Part shown: positions 51,860 through 60,163 of the stretch, piece by piece
Numbering within the stretch: the first letter of the stretch is position 1
How the letters are laid out: the number at the start of each line of letters is the position of its first letter
NCBI GenBank assembly: GCA_964431965.1
Contig: CAYSLU010000003.1
Location: 27,584 to 91,583, forward strand
Source: CAYSLU01 sp964431965
GTDB lineage: Bacteria; Verrucomicrobiota; Kiritimatiellia; CAIKKV01; CAYSLU01
Direction: 5' to 3'
Length of the DNA stretch: 64,000 bases
Made by a program: the position numbers and the translations under genes
The notes under the pieces: model-generated
Told to the model about the DNA's origin: nothing
What the model saw: only the letters and a program-made list of their open reading frames with translations
The model's database searches: none

Positions 51860-54100
51860 CTAATACCGGTAGTCGATGCTCTTCAGAAGGTCCGCCTCGT
51901 GCGCCGCCTTCATGAACTGCAGCAGCCCGCGGAGCTGGTAGTTCAGCAGCTGCGAGTTGGGCATGAGGGGGAGCACGTTCAGGACGACGTTGTCGCCGAT
52001 CTCCAGGAACTCGCCCGGGATCCGCATGTGGTCGACGATCATGCCGCGCTCGAGGCAGTACTCGAGCATGCGCATGCCGCGCCGGACGTAGCGCGCCTCG
52101 CGCGTCAGGCGCCACGCCGCGGCGAGCCCGGCCATGGCGAAAGTCGCCGCCTGCTGCATGGGGAAGGCCTGCTCGGGGCCGGTGATGTAGACGGCGATCC
52201 CCTCCGGCGTGCAGGTGCGCTCGTCCATGAACGCCTCGGCCGCCTCGATCGCGAGGTCGCGCATGGCCGGCTCGCCGTAGCGCTGCCAGCCGCGCTCGGC
52301 CCCGAGCACGACCGTGGCGGTGTGGAAGGCGTTGTCTTTCGGCACCCAGTTGCCGCCCGTCGGCATGGTCATCGGCAAGCCGTGGCGGGCCCGGCAGTAG
52401 GCCAGCAGGTCGGCGCAGAGCCGCCGCTGGATCGCCTCGATGTCGGCGCGGGCCAGCACGTCTTGGATCGCGGCCATCAGGATCAGCCCCCAGCCACAGC
52501 CCCGCACGTACGGCTCGGGCTCCATTCGAAACGCGCCTGCCCGATCGCGCCGGACCAGCCAGTCGGCCATCTTCGTCAGGACCTCCAGGGGACGCGGGTC
52601 GCCGGTGGCGAAGTACCACTCGCGGAATCCCTCGGCCCAGTTGTGGCAGGGGCTGGTGCCGCCGGTGACGTGGTCCGCCGAGTGGGCGACCAGCGCGCCC
52701 TCGTGCAGGGGATCGGGGCCTCGGTCGCGGAAATCGACGTCGGCCCAGTGCCGCACGGAAGCGTGGAACTCCTTGAAGTACAGGTAGTGCCCGGTGCGGA
52801 CGAACTGGCAGAACATGTGGTACGGGAAGTCGCCTTCGAGGTTGTTCCACACCACCTCGCCCTGGCCGCGCAGCTGGTTGGTGTAGAGCGCGGAGAAATC
52901 GTCGCCGTAGTGCATCTTCCCGTAGCCGCGGTTGCGGTTGTGGGTCAGGTCGTACAGCGTCGTCTCCAGGCGCGGGTAGCGATTCGGCGCGTAGTCCAGA
53001 AGCTCGGTCAGCGCGCCGGCCGCCTGCAGTTCGGCCAGCGGCTGCCGCGGGAGCGGCGGCTTGCCGAATGCGTAGCCGGCGGCCCGCGCCGTCAGCCCGC
53101 TGTTCTCGGCCAGGACGGCCAGCATCAGCTGGTGCGTCTTGCCGCAGCCCTGCGCCAGGCGCCACGGCGCGCCGTGCCACGCCGGCCAGAGCTCCACGCT
53201 GATGCGGTCGGCGCCGACGGCGGCGCCCAGCGGATAGCTCTCGAAGAAGTCGCGGATGCCGAGGACGGTCTGCGCGCGCCCGTCGGATGCGGCCAGCCAG
53301 GACTCGTTGTAGTTGAGCAACCGGGCGCTGCGCGTGTGCTCACCCCGGGCGTCGATCACGGTCACCGCCAGCTTTCGGGCGCGGGCCGACACCGGCGGCG
53401 CCGACGTCGCCAGGCCCATGAACTGACGCAGCTCGCCGGTGACCTCGGTCCAGGCGCCGTCCCGGCGCCGGCACTCAAGCGTGAACTCGTCGAGCAGGAT
53501 GGCCGGGTTCGCCGACAGATTCTTCACGAGTACATCGCAGAAGAGCACCGGAGTGCGCCGGAACAGGCGGACCGTCAGTCGGACCTCAGCCAGCAGCTCG
53601 CCGCGGTAGTCCAGCGCGCCGCGGATGACAGCGGCGGTGCTGACGGGCCCGGCGGCAAAGGGATCACATGCGACGACCCGCCACGTCAGGGCCTCGCGGG
53701 TCGCATCGGCGGGGCCGCCGCGGGCGCGGACGTCCAGGAGCAGCCCGCCGGCCGGCGAGTCCAGCGCGATCTCGCCGCCGGCGACGCGCAGCGTCCCGGC
53801 CGCCCCGCTCAGCAGCGGGAGCGCCGCAGGCGCCCCCGGGTCCTCCGTCAGCGCAAAGCGAAGGCGCGACTCGGAAGGAAGCGCCGGCTCGGCAGTGACC
53901 AGCAGGCGGCAGGGCGAGCCGTCAGCGTGACGCGTCAGCACCTCCACCTGGGCCGGGATCGTCTGGCCGTCGCCGGAGCGCAGCGCAGCGCCCGCCAGCG
54001 GGGCGGACCGGCCCGGTGGGAGGACGGCGCCCCAGATGACCGGCCAAAACGGCAGCGGGTCGGCGTTGAGGTGCTCGACGAGCAGTTCGCATGCACTCAT
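51860..54100 (-). CDS. YetA/PcRGLX-like exo-rhamnogalacturonan lyase family protein
   Basis: A 746-residue protein without a signal peptide. The N-terminus, with FWPVIWGAVLPPG and QVEVLTRHADGSP, fits the RIFT-barrel start of YetA/PcRGLX proteins. The middle and C-terminus form an (alpha/alpha) toroid with LRGQGEVVWNNLEGDFPYHM, HVTGGTSPCHNWAEGF and DERTCTPEGIAVYITGP. Family members act on rhamnogalacturonan I-type chains; activity here is inferred. The gene starts four bases after the acyltransferase stop, so the pair is co-transcribed. Together with the PL22-like and VCBS genes it suggests pectin use. Confidence 0.7.
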   Translation of the reverse strand: MSACELLVEHLNADPLPFWPVIWGAVLPPGRSAPLAGAALRSGDGQTIPAQVEVLTRHADGSPCRLLVTAEPALPSESRLRFALTEDPGAPAALPLLSGAAGTLRVAGGEIALDSPAGGLLLDVRARGGPADATREALTWRVVACDPFAAGPVSTAAVIRGALDYRGELLAEVRLTVRLFRRTPVLFCDVLVKNLSANPAILLDEFTLECRRRDGAWTEVTGELRQFMGLATSAPPVSARARKLAVTVIDARGEHTRSARLLNYNESWLAASDGRAQTVLGIRDFFESYPLGAAVGADRISVELWPAWHGAPWRLAQGCGKTHQLMLAVLAENSGLTARAAGYAFGKPPLPRQPLAELQAAGALTELLDYAPNRYPRLETTLYDLTHNRNRGYGKMHYGDDFSALYTNQLRGQGEVVWNNLEGDFPYHMFCQFVRTGHYLYFKEFHASVRHWADVDFRDRGPDPLHEGALVAHSADHVTGGTSPCHNWAEGFREWYFATGDPRPLEVLTKMADWLVRRDRAGAFRMEPEPYVRGCGWGLILMAAIQDVLARADIEAIQRRLCADLLAYCRARHGLPMTMPTGGNWVPKDNAFHTATVVLGAERGWQRYGEPAMRDLAIEAAEAFMDERTCTPEGIAVYITGPEQAFPMQQAATFAMAGLAAAWRLTREARYVRRGMRMLEYCLERGMIVDHMRIPGEFLEIGDNVVLNVLPLMPNSQLLNYQLRGLLQFMKAAHEADLLKSIDYRY

Positions 54101-54104
54101 GCGG

Positions 54105-54698
54105 TCATCTCTCCTTGAGTACCCGTGCGGGTACGCCGCCGACGATCGCCCGGGGCGGCACGTTCCGCTTCACGACGGCGCCGGCCGCGATGACGGCGCC
54201 GTCGCCGATCGTCACGCCGTCGAGAACGACCACATTCGAGCCGATGTAGATGTCCGAGCCGATCTTGATGCCCTTGCTGATCCCGCCCTGCCGGAAGATA
54301 GGGACATCGCGCCGCGAGAAGTTGTGCTCGGTCGCGATGAAGAGCGTGTGGGCGCCGATGCGGACTCCGTCGCCCATGGTCACGCCGCCCTGCACCATGC
54401 AGTACTGGTGCACGGTGCAGTCCGCTCCGATGCGGATGCCCGGGCCCCAGGCGCGCAGCCAGGCAAAGTGGTCGATGAAGGTGCCCGGCCCGATCTCGAT
54501 CGTCGTCGCCGCATCGCACAGCTCCACGTGGGCCGAAGGCGACACCGTGGCCTTGGGATCCACAGTCAGGCGGTCGCCGGCTCGGTCGGGCGGGTGCGGG
54601 TTCCGGAGGAACCGGCTGCCGAGAAGCTCGTCGAGAAACTCCGGCTCCTCCCGGGCGATCCGCCGCAGGGCGGCTTTCAGCTCATCGCGTGACAGCAT
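54105..54698 (-). CDS. Hexapeptide-repeat acyltransferase
   Basis: A 197-residue left-handed beta-helix protein of the WbbJ/maltose acetyltransferase class. Hexapeptide turns run through the second half (IGADCTVHQYCMVQG, IGSDIYIGSNVVVLDG, IGDGAVIAAGAVV), ending in the family tail VPPRAIVGGVPARVLKER. The catalytic histidine is probably in ATEHNFSRRD. It would acetylate a sugar, possibly a detoxifying or surface modification step. Its promoter would lie in the 231-base gap that holds a hairpin-doublet element. Confidence 0.87.
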   Translation of the reverse strand: MLSRDELKAALRRIAREEPEFLDELLGSRFLRNPHPPDRAGDRLTVDPKATVSPSAHVELCDAATTIEIGPGTFIDHFAWLRAWGPGIRIGADCTVHQYCMVQGGVTMGDGVRIGAHTLFIATEHNFSRRDVPIFRQGGISKGIKIGSDIYIGSNVVVLDGVTIGDGAVIAAGAVVKRNVPPRAIVGGVPARVLKER

Positions 54699-54794
54699 CG
54701 GTCAACTCCTTGGGCCGGCATCATGCCATCCCACCGGGCGGGAGGCAACGTGTGCGGGTCGAACTCTGGTCTTTCCCTTTGTCTCGTCTTCGCT

Positions 54795-54877
54795 CGCGGA
54801 CGACACAGAGGTCGTCCCTCCATGGGTCGAAAATTGCCGTTTCTGCCGTCCTGGAGGGTCGGGCTCCGTCCCGACCG
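54795..54877 (-). repeat. Hairpin-doublet element, copy B (REP-like)
   Basis: Inverted copy of the element at 41919-42004. GGACGAC(ACAGAG)GTCGTCC lies at 54798-54817 and GGTCGGG(CTCCGT)CCCGACC at 54857-54876. The two stems, loops and the CTGGAGGG flank match copy A in reverse orientation, while the spacer between stems is unrelated. It sits in the 231-base gap between two minus-strand genes, which otherwise holds nothing recognised. Confidence 0.8.
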
Positions 54878-54929
54878 AGCGGAACGCTGCCAAGAAGAGG
54901 GACCATGGGGTCCAACGTGCAGCATGCGG

Positions 54930-56801
54930 TCATTCGGGAAGCTCCAAGCATCGCAGGCGGTGGGCGGTCGAGAAGAACAGGCGCCGCCCGATGATCGGCC
55001 CCGGGTAGTAGATATGGTTCGCCATGTCCGTCCGCCAGAGCACCTCCTGCTGGGCCGTGCCCGGGCGGATCCGGTACGCATATGGCATGCACAGCCCGTG
55101 GATGCGGCCGGCGGCGTCCTGGCGCATCGACACCTCCACCGGCCAGCGGGCATCGTCGATCGGCGACCGGTCCAGCACGGCCTGGCGATCCAGGTCCAGC
55201 AGCACGAGCTCGGCCACGCGCGACGCTCCCTTCCCGTCCGCCGCCACCGGCAGCAGGCGGGTCACGACCGCGTAGGCGCGGCCCGGCCGGTCGTAGATCA
55301 CGTCCGGGATGCCGTGGATGCCCTCGATTCCGAAGTCCGTCGTCCCGGCGGGCTCGTCGCGGACCGGATCCCACAGCACGAACGCGCATGCCTTTGCGCG
55401 CGGGGTCGTCCCGGATCCCCCGAGTATGCTCATGCCGACCAGGATCTGGTTCCGATCCCGCAGCCAGGCCAGGGAGACGACGCTGCAGTCCTGGATCAGG
55501 TGGCGGTGCACGGCGAACGTCCCGGCCCCGGGGTCGTAGGAGGCAAGCGTGCCGCCCCATGTGCCGTAGTCGGGAATCGATCCGATCCACACCTTGCCGG
55601 CCGGGCCGGCGAGCATCGCGCGAGGGCGGTACGAGATGGGGTCGGACGCACCGACGTCGCGGGGGTTGGCGCCTTCATCGGTGCCGAAGCGATACGGCTT
55701 CGTCGGGTCGAAGATCGACAGCCGGGCCGCCGGATACGAGGCGATGTATATCTTTCCGCCGAGGTTCGCGAACGAGTAGGCCTCGCCGCCCGAGACGCTG
55801 CACGCCCCGTGATCCTTCATGTCGCTGCCGTCGGGCCTGCATGAGAAGAGGTGCTCCGGCAGGATGCTGGAGCCGTACACGCGCCCGTCGGGGCCCTCGT
55901 GCATCAGGAACAGAGTCGTTCCTTTTCCTTCCCAGTCGAGCGACAGCTCGCGCGCCGTGCCGTCCGGCGCCGTCAGCTTCAGCCGCCGGAACTCGAACGA
56001 GGCGGCGTCGGCGAACTCCGCCGTGGTTCCGTCGGGCAGCCGCGTCTGCTGGCCGGCCGGCTCGGGAATCGCATCGACGGGCTCCGCGTTCATCCCGCGA
56101 AGCCGGAAGCGGCCTTTCGACGACCGGATGTAGAGAAGCCCGTCGCCCCCGCGCAGCAGCTCGATGGTGCCGTCGCTCTCGGTCTGCTTGTCGATCACCG
56201 GGCCAACGGGGCGATGGGCGCCCGTGTCCGGGTCGATCGCCACCACGTGTGACCGGCACATCTTGACCAGCCCCGCCAGCGTCCCGTCGGTCCCGCAGAA
56301 GGGGTAGAAGTACATCTCCACGTCGTCCATCCGCCCGTACCGGCGGAACTGTCCCGTTTGCGGATCGAATGCCGTCAGGGAGCAGTTCCCGTAGCAGCCG
56401 ATGAAGATGCGGCCGTCGGGCGACTGGTCGATCCGGCAGGGGAAGCTCGCGCCGGGCGGATCGATGGGCCCCAGGTCCTCGAGCCTCCTCTGCTCCTGCG
56501 GCGCATTGGGGTCGAACCGGTGCAGGTGGCCCGAGTAGGCCGAACCCACATAGAGCACTCCGGTGGCCGGTTCGATGTGGCACGCCGTCGGGAAGTTGGC
56601 GTTCGCGGTGCCCGCCTCGTATTGCGCGCAATGCCCGGTGCGGAGATCGATGTCGCAGACGAAGAGCGTCCCGTTGTCCTGGCCCATCGTGGCCAGCAGC
56701 ACCGGGTCGCCGCTCCGCTTCCGCCCGGCGTGCAGCCGCACCCAATTCGCGCTCTTGACCGGAATGCCAAGCTCACGTGCCAATGCCTGTTCGTCACTCA
56801 T
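54930..56801 (-). CDS. Beta-propeller protein of unknown function
   Basis: A 623-residue protein made of propeller-like strands with repeated Asp-Gly turns: GTLFVCDIDLRTGHCAQY, GVLYVGSAYSGHLHRFDP, GRIFIGCYGNCSLTAFDP and GKVWIGSIPDYGTWGG. No signal peptide and no catalytic motif. Similar propellers in carbohydrate clusters are lyases or sensor/binding proteins. It precedes the truncated URO-D fragment region by 26 bases and may share its transcript. Confidence 0.55.
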   Translation of the reverse strand: MSDEQALARELGIPVKSANWVRLHAGRKRSGDPVLLATMGQDNGTLFVCDIDLRTGHCAQYEAGTANANFPTACHIEPATGVLYVGSAYSGHLHRFDPNAPQEQRRLEDLGPIDPPGASFPCRIDQSPDGRIFIGCYGNCSLTAFDPQTGQFRRYGRMDDVEMYFYPFCGTDGTLAGLVKMCRSHVVAIDPDTGAHRPVGPVIDKQTESDGTIELLRGGDGLLYIRSSKGRFRLRGMNAEPVDAIPEPAGQQTRLPDGTTAEFADAASFEFRRLKLTAPDGTARELSLDWEGKGTTLFLMHEGPDGRVYGSSILPEHLFSCRPDGSDMKDHGACSVSGGEAYSFANLGGKIYIASYPAARLSIFDPTKPYRFGTDEGANPRDVGASDPISYRPRAMLAGPAGKVWIGSIPDYGTWGGTLASYDPGAGTFAVHRHLIQDCSVVSLAWLRDRNQILVGMSILGGSGTTPRAKACAFVLWDPVRDEPAGTTDFGIEGIHGIPDVIYDRPGRAYAVVTRLLPVAADGKGASRVAELVLLDLDRQAVLDRSPIDDARWPVEVSMRQDAAGRIHGLCMPYAYRIRPGTAQQEVLWRTDMANHIYYPGPIIGRRLFFSTAHRLRCLELPE

Positions 56802-56827
56802 GTTCGTCCTATTCTTCCCTAGCCCCT

Positions 56828-57118
56828 CTACGACTCATCCGCCCGAGCGGACTGGGCCGCGCGAGCCATGGCCCGGTAGTTCTCCGCCGGGACATAGTCC
56901 GGAATCGAATTCCCCGAGCCCAGAGCATAGCCGCGCGCCAGCGAACGGAATCGCTTCCCCTGCTCCCGCACCGCCTCGAAGACCTCGGCCTCTCCCTTCG
57001 AACACAGGAAACCCAGGTCGAAGCCGCCGACCAGTGCGATCCGGTCGCCGTAGGCCGATGTCCAGCGCTCGAAGGGGGCGATGGCGTCCTCGTTCGAGGA
57101 CACGGTGTCGTACGTCAT
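56828..57118 (-). pseudogene. 5'-truncated URO-D gene (C-terminal 96 residues only)
   Basis: Residues read like the last quarter of a URO-D/MtaA-type enzyme: SNEDAIAPFERWTSAYGDRI, then ALVGGFDLGFLCSKGEAEVF and the closing GNSIPDYVPAENYRAMARAA. The barrel N-terminus and active site are missing. The fragment begins at an ATG that overlaps by four bases (57115-57118) the stop of the HEAT/nuclease gene, which occupies the place of the lost 5' part. It is probably non-functional. Confidence 0.75.
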
Positions 57119-58047
57119 ACCCGGCTGACTTCGCTTTGCTCGTCTGTGCCTGCCGCCACCGCGTAGCCAAACAACCGCAGCTTCGCCGCCAGCAGCGGCC
57201 CCAGGCGCGGAAGGTCGGCTGGGTAGACCGACATCAGCCGTTTGCCCTCCTGCTGGTAGAGGGTCTGCTTCTTGTACATGCTCATCTTGTACTGCGGCGT
57301 ATCGAGGCCCCAGTACTCGATGTAAACGTCGAGCTCGGGCAGGTAGAAGTCGGGCCGGATCTGGAACTCGCCGATGATGCGGAACTTGGCGTCGTAACGG
57401 TAGGCGAGGCCGTGGGCCGTGAGCCACTCGGCGATACGGCGCTCGCCGTCGGACTGCACCACCGTGCCATCGCGGGCCTCGACAGTCTTGTTCAGTTCTA
57501 CCTGGATCTCGAAGTTCCGACGCTCCAGGAAGACTTCGTCGAAGCACCGGTCGCAGAACACGCGCTGAAATGCCTGGCCGGACCGAGCGAACTCGTCGGC
57601 CGCAACTGCGGCATTGCAGCGCTGACACCGGTGTTCGGCGGTTGCCGCGGCGATACGCACCGCCTCCTCGATGAAGGCCACGGCCGCCTCGGCATCGCGG
57701 CGGATGTAGTCCTTCTCAGCCGGGTTCGCCATCATGTCCCGCAGGTCGGACAGGCAATCTCTGGCCGCCGTGCCGTAGGCCTTCAGCGCCTTGATTGCGT
57801 ACTGCCGCGTCTGCGCGTGCGGGTCGCTCCGCGCCACCGGCGCCAGTGCGGCCACGGATGCCGCCTGGTCCACGCCCATCCAGGCCAGTTTGCCGAGCGC
57901 CGACGCCGCCAGCCGCCGCGCATTGGCCGACGACGCCCGCAGCAACTCCAGCAACTCGCCGAACGCCCCGACATTCCCTTCGCGCCCGATGGCCACCGCA
58001 CGGTCGGAAAGGCGCTTCTCGAGTTGCCTGTCCATCGGGTTCTTCAT
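57115..58047 (-). CDS. HEAT-repeat, zinc-ribbon and PD-(D/E)XK nuclease-like fusion
   Basis: A 310-residue protein not recognised as a known family. Residues 1-135 are helical pairs with HEAT-like spacing (SANARRLAASALGKLAWMGV, DPHAQTRQYAIKALKAYG). C141-X2-C144 and C165-X2-C168 form a likely zinc site. Residues 197-295 fit a PD-(D/E)XK restriction-type fold: E202 (SDGERRIAEWL), D233 (RPDFYLPELD), E244 (YIEYWG) and K259/K260. The RPDFYLP...YIEYWG arrangement is like the nuclease part appended to some UvrD-type helicases. It stands where a URO-D 5' half should be. A role in DNA repair, restriction or defence is inference. Confidence 0.6.
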   Translation of the reverse strand: MKNPMDRQLEKRLSDRAVAIGREGNVGAFGELLELLRASSANARRLAASALGKLAWMGVDQAASVAALAPVARSDPHAQTRQYAIKALKAYGTAARDCLSDLRDMMANPAEKDYIRRDAEAAVAFIEEAVRIAAATAEHRCQRCNAAVAADEFARSGQAFQRVFCDRCFDEVFLERRNFEIQVELNKTVEARDGTVVQSDGERRIAEWLTAHGLAYRYDAKFRIIGEFQIRPDFYLPELDVYIEYWGLDTPQYKMSMYKKQTLYQQEGKRLMSVYPADLPRLGPLLAAKLRLFGYAVAAGTDEQSEVSRV

Positions 58048-58103
58048 GGGGCCTTCTTCTCGTCGACGCGCGAAGCTAAGTCAGTCTCTACGCATTGGCG
58101 GGC

Positions 58104-59255
58104 TTATCCCTCGGCGCTGAGTTCCTGTGCGTACGGCGCTCGCCCGTCGCCATCGTACCACCCGAAATCCTCGATCGCCTGCCTGGCGGCGAGCAGGTTT
58201 TCCGGCGGCGTCAGGCGCGGGATGGCGCAGGCCGAGCCCAGGATGTAGCGCCCGCCGGGCTTGCCCTGCTCGATGCACTCCTTCGCCTCCTCGTAGACCT
58301 GCTCGGGCGTGCCCTGGAGCAGCGTCAGGCAGCTCAGCCCGCCGATCAGCGTGACGCGGTCGCCGACGGCCGCCTTGGTGTGCCGGACGGACATGCCGCA
58401 GGTCGGGTCGATGCCGTCCATGGCGTCGACGCCCGTCGCGGGCACGTGCTCCAGCAGCGGGTCGTAGTTCCCGCAGCAGTGCTTGTAGGTGAAGACGCCC
58501 ATCCGGCGCACCGCGTCCGCCATCCGCCGGTAGGCCGGCGCGCAGAACGTGTCGTAGATCTCGGGCGAGATCACGCTGCCCGAGGCGTAGGAGTCGCCGA
58601 TGTAGATCAGGTCCGCCCCGGCCTCGACGTACGCCTTGGCCCGCTCGAGCGAGACATCCACGGCCTTGTCGAAGAGCGCGTGAACCAGGTCCGGGGCATC
58701 GTAGAACGCGAGCAGCGCCGGCTCGGGGCCGCCCAGCTTCTCCACGAGGATGTTGATCGTCTGCCCGGAGCAGAAGGCGACGACGAACAGGCCGTGGCGG
58801 TGGGCCTCGTCGACGGTCTCGCGCACGCCGCGCATGCGCCCTCTCTCGAACCACTCCTTCGCCGGGATCACCGGGATGCCCTGAACATCGCGCACGGTCC
58901 GGATGGGCGCGGGCGGCTCGAAGGGCTGGAACTTTCCGCCGCCCGCCACGTCGTAGCAACCTTCCTTCTTTCCCGTCTGCCGGTCGTACTGGATGAGCTG
59001 GCCGTCCTCCTCGCGGACCACCTTGTTCCGCGACCACGCCTCGTCCGCAACCGACGCAATACGGACCGTATCGGTGCGGTAGCGCAGCGCCGCCTGGAGC
59101 ATCAGGGGATTGCCCAGCAGCGGGTCGATCAGGAAGTCCTCGAAGCGCCGGCCCCCGACGAGGCATGCGTGGTCGAAGTAGTACGACGGATGAAACGGCA
59201 CGCGATCGGGGATTCTCCCCTGAAGGACGGTTCTGACTCGTTCGATGGAATTCAT
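58104..59255 (-). CDS. URO-D superfamily methyltransferase with HXC...C zinc-site pattern
   Basis: A 383-residue enzyme with the best-kept MtaA-like active site in the window: FTYKHCCGNYDPLLEHV supplies the H-X-C pair and GGLSCLTLLQGTPEQV supplies the late Cys, as in zinc-dependent methylcobamide:coenzyme M methyltransferases. The middle block ADLIYIGDSYASGSVISPE is also family-typical. The natural methyl acceptor here is unknown, as no coenzyme M genes are seen. Start at 59255; the stop of the exported protein upstream overlaps it by four bases. Confidence 0.85.
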   Translation of the reverse strand: MNSIERVRTVLQGRIPDRVPFHPSYYFDHACLVGGRRFEDFLIDPLLGNPLMLQAALRYRTDTVRIASVADEAWSRNKVVREEDGQLIQYDRQTGKKEGCYDVAGGGKFQPFEPPAPIRTVRDVQGIPVIPAKEWFERGRMRGVRETVDEAHRHGLFVVAFCSGQTINILVEKLGGPEPALLAFYDAPDLVHALFDKAVDVSLERAKAYVEAGADLIYIGDSYASGSVISPEIYDTFCAPAYRRMADAVRRMGVFTYKHCCGNYDPLLEHVPATGVDAMDGIDPTCGMSVRHTKAAVGDRVTLIGGLSCLTLLQGTPEQVYEEAKECIEQGKPGGRYILGSACAIPRLTPPENLLAARQAIEDFGWYDGDGRAPYAQELSAEG

Positions 59256-60028
59256 GGTGCGGGCTCGAAGTTGTGGTGATACGCGGCGCCGTTGGTGAAC
59301 GAGAGGCGCACGTCGTCGATGTAGGCGAGCAGGCGGCCGGGCAGGTTGGGGCCGGAGCCGAACTCGACGGCGACCACCTGGGCGTCGGGCGCGAGCTTCA
59401 ACGACGAGGCGCCGAGGCGCGTCGCCTGGTTGCCCCCGGCGTACGCCGCCAGATTCTGGAATCCCTTGCCCCCGTTGTAGTTCCGGCCCTGGTACCGCAT
59501 CCAGAAGGTGCCCGTGCCGATCCGCACGTCGTCCAGCCACACGGCCTCCGGCACGCCGGCCGGATCGCTAGGCTTCCATCCGTTGTACGCGCTTTCCCAG
59601 AGCAGCACGCCTTCCTCGCCGTCCGGATTCCGGACCCGCAGGCCGACCCACGGCAGCGTGAAGACCGGCAGGCCTTCACCCGAGTCCGGGTGGCGGAAGA
59701 AGTCGACCGACAGCGATCCGCCGTCGGCCAGCTGCTTGAGGCTGCCGAGCGGCCGGCCGTCGACGCGCTTCAGCTCGATGCGGATGAACGTCATCCAGGC
59801 GTCACGGTCGTTCGGCTGCGCCAGCGTGTGCAGGCACAGCGACGCCTGTCCGTCGCGCGGGATGTCGTTGGTCACCTCCGCGCCGCAGCCGAAGCCGACC
59901 TCGAGCGGGCGCCAGGCAAGGGAGGGCGCCGGGGCGGAAGCCTCGGCCGCGGCCAGCGTCCGGGCAGCGCCCAGGACAACCGACGCCACGACGCAGGCCA
60001 TTCGTCGGGATAACGCAGCACGGGGCAT
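59252..60028 (-). CDS. Exported beta-sandwich-like protein, unknown
   Basis: A 258-residue protein with a signal peptide (MACVVASVVLGAARTLAAAE after a basic start). The mature part is beta-rich with DGQASLCLHTLAQPNDRDAW and WLDDVRIGTGTFWMRYQG and looks like a carbohydrate-binding or concanavalin-like fold with no catalytic motif. AGGAGG lies eight bases before the ATG at 60028, ruling out the upstream start. Coupled to the URO-D gene by a four-base overlap, an odd pairing of an exported protein and a cytoplasmic methyltransferase. Confidence 0.65.
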   Translation of the reverse strand: MPRAALSRRMACVVASVVLGAARTLAAAEASAPAPSLAWRPLEVGFGCGAEVTNDIPRDGQASLCLHTLAQPNDRDAWMTFIRIELKRVDGRPLGSLKQLADGGSLSVDFFRHPDSGEGLPVFTLPWVGLRVRNPDGEEGVLLWESAYNGWKPSDPAGVPEAVWLDDVRIGTGTFWMRYQGRNYNGGKGFQNLAAYAGGNQATRLGASSLKLAPDAQVVAVEFGSGPNLPGRLLAYIDDVRLSFTNGAAYHHNFEPAP

Positions 60029-60163
60029 GTCACGATCCTCCTGATTCGGCGCCGATCGGCCGACGCCACGCCAGATCCGTTCAACCATACGCCACCTCCG
60101 CCAAGCCCCTGCGCTCCCGCGGCAGGCGCCGGCAATCCGCCGAGCTCCCCTCGGGCGATCCCA

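Noticed and set aside
51846..53180. Continuous frame extending the URO-D gene upstream through the YetA-like gene
   Set aside because: The upstream part is the YetA-like gene in another frame; GTG at 51848 with GGAGG decides the start.
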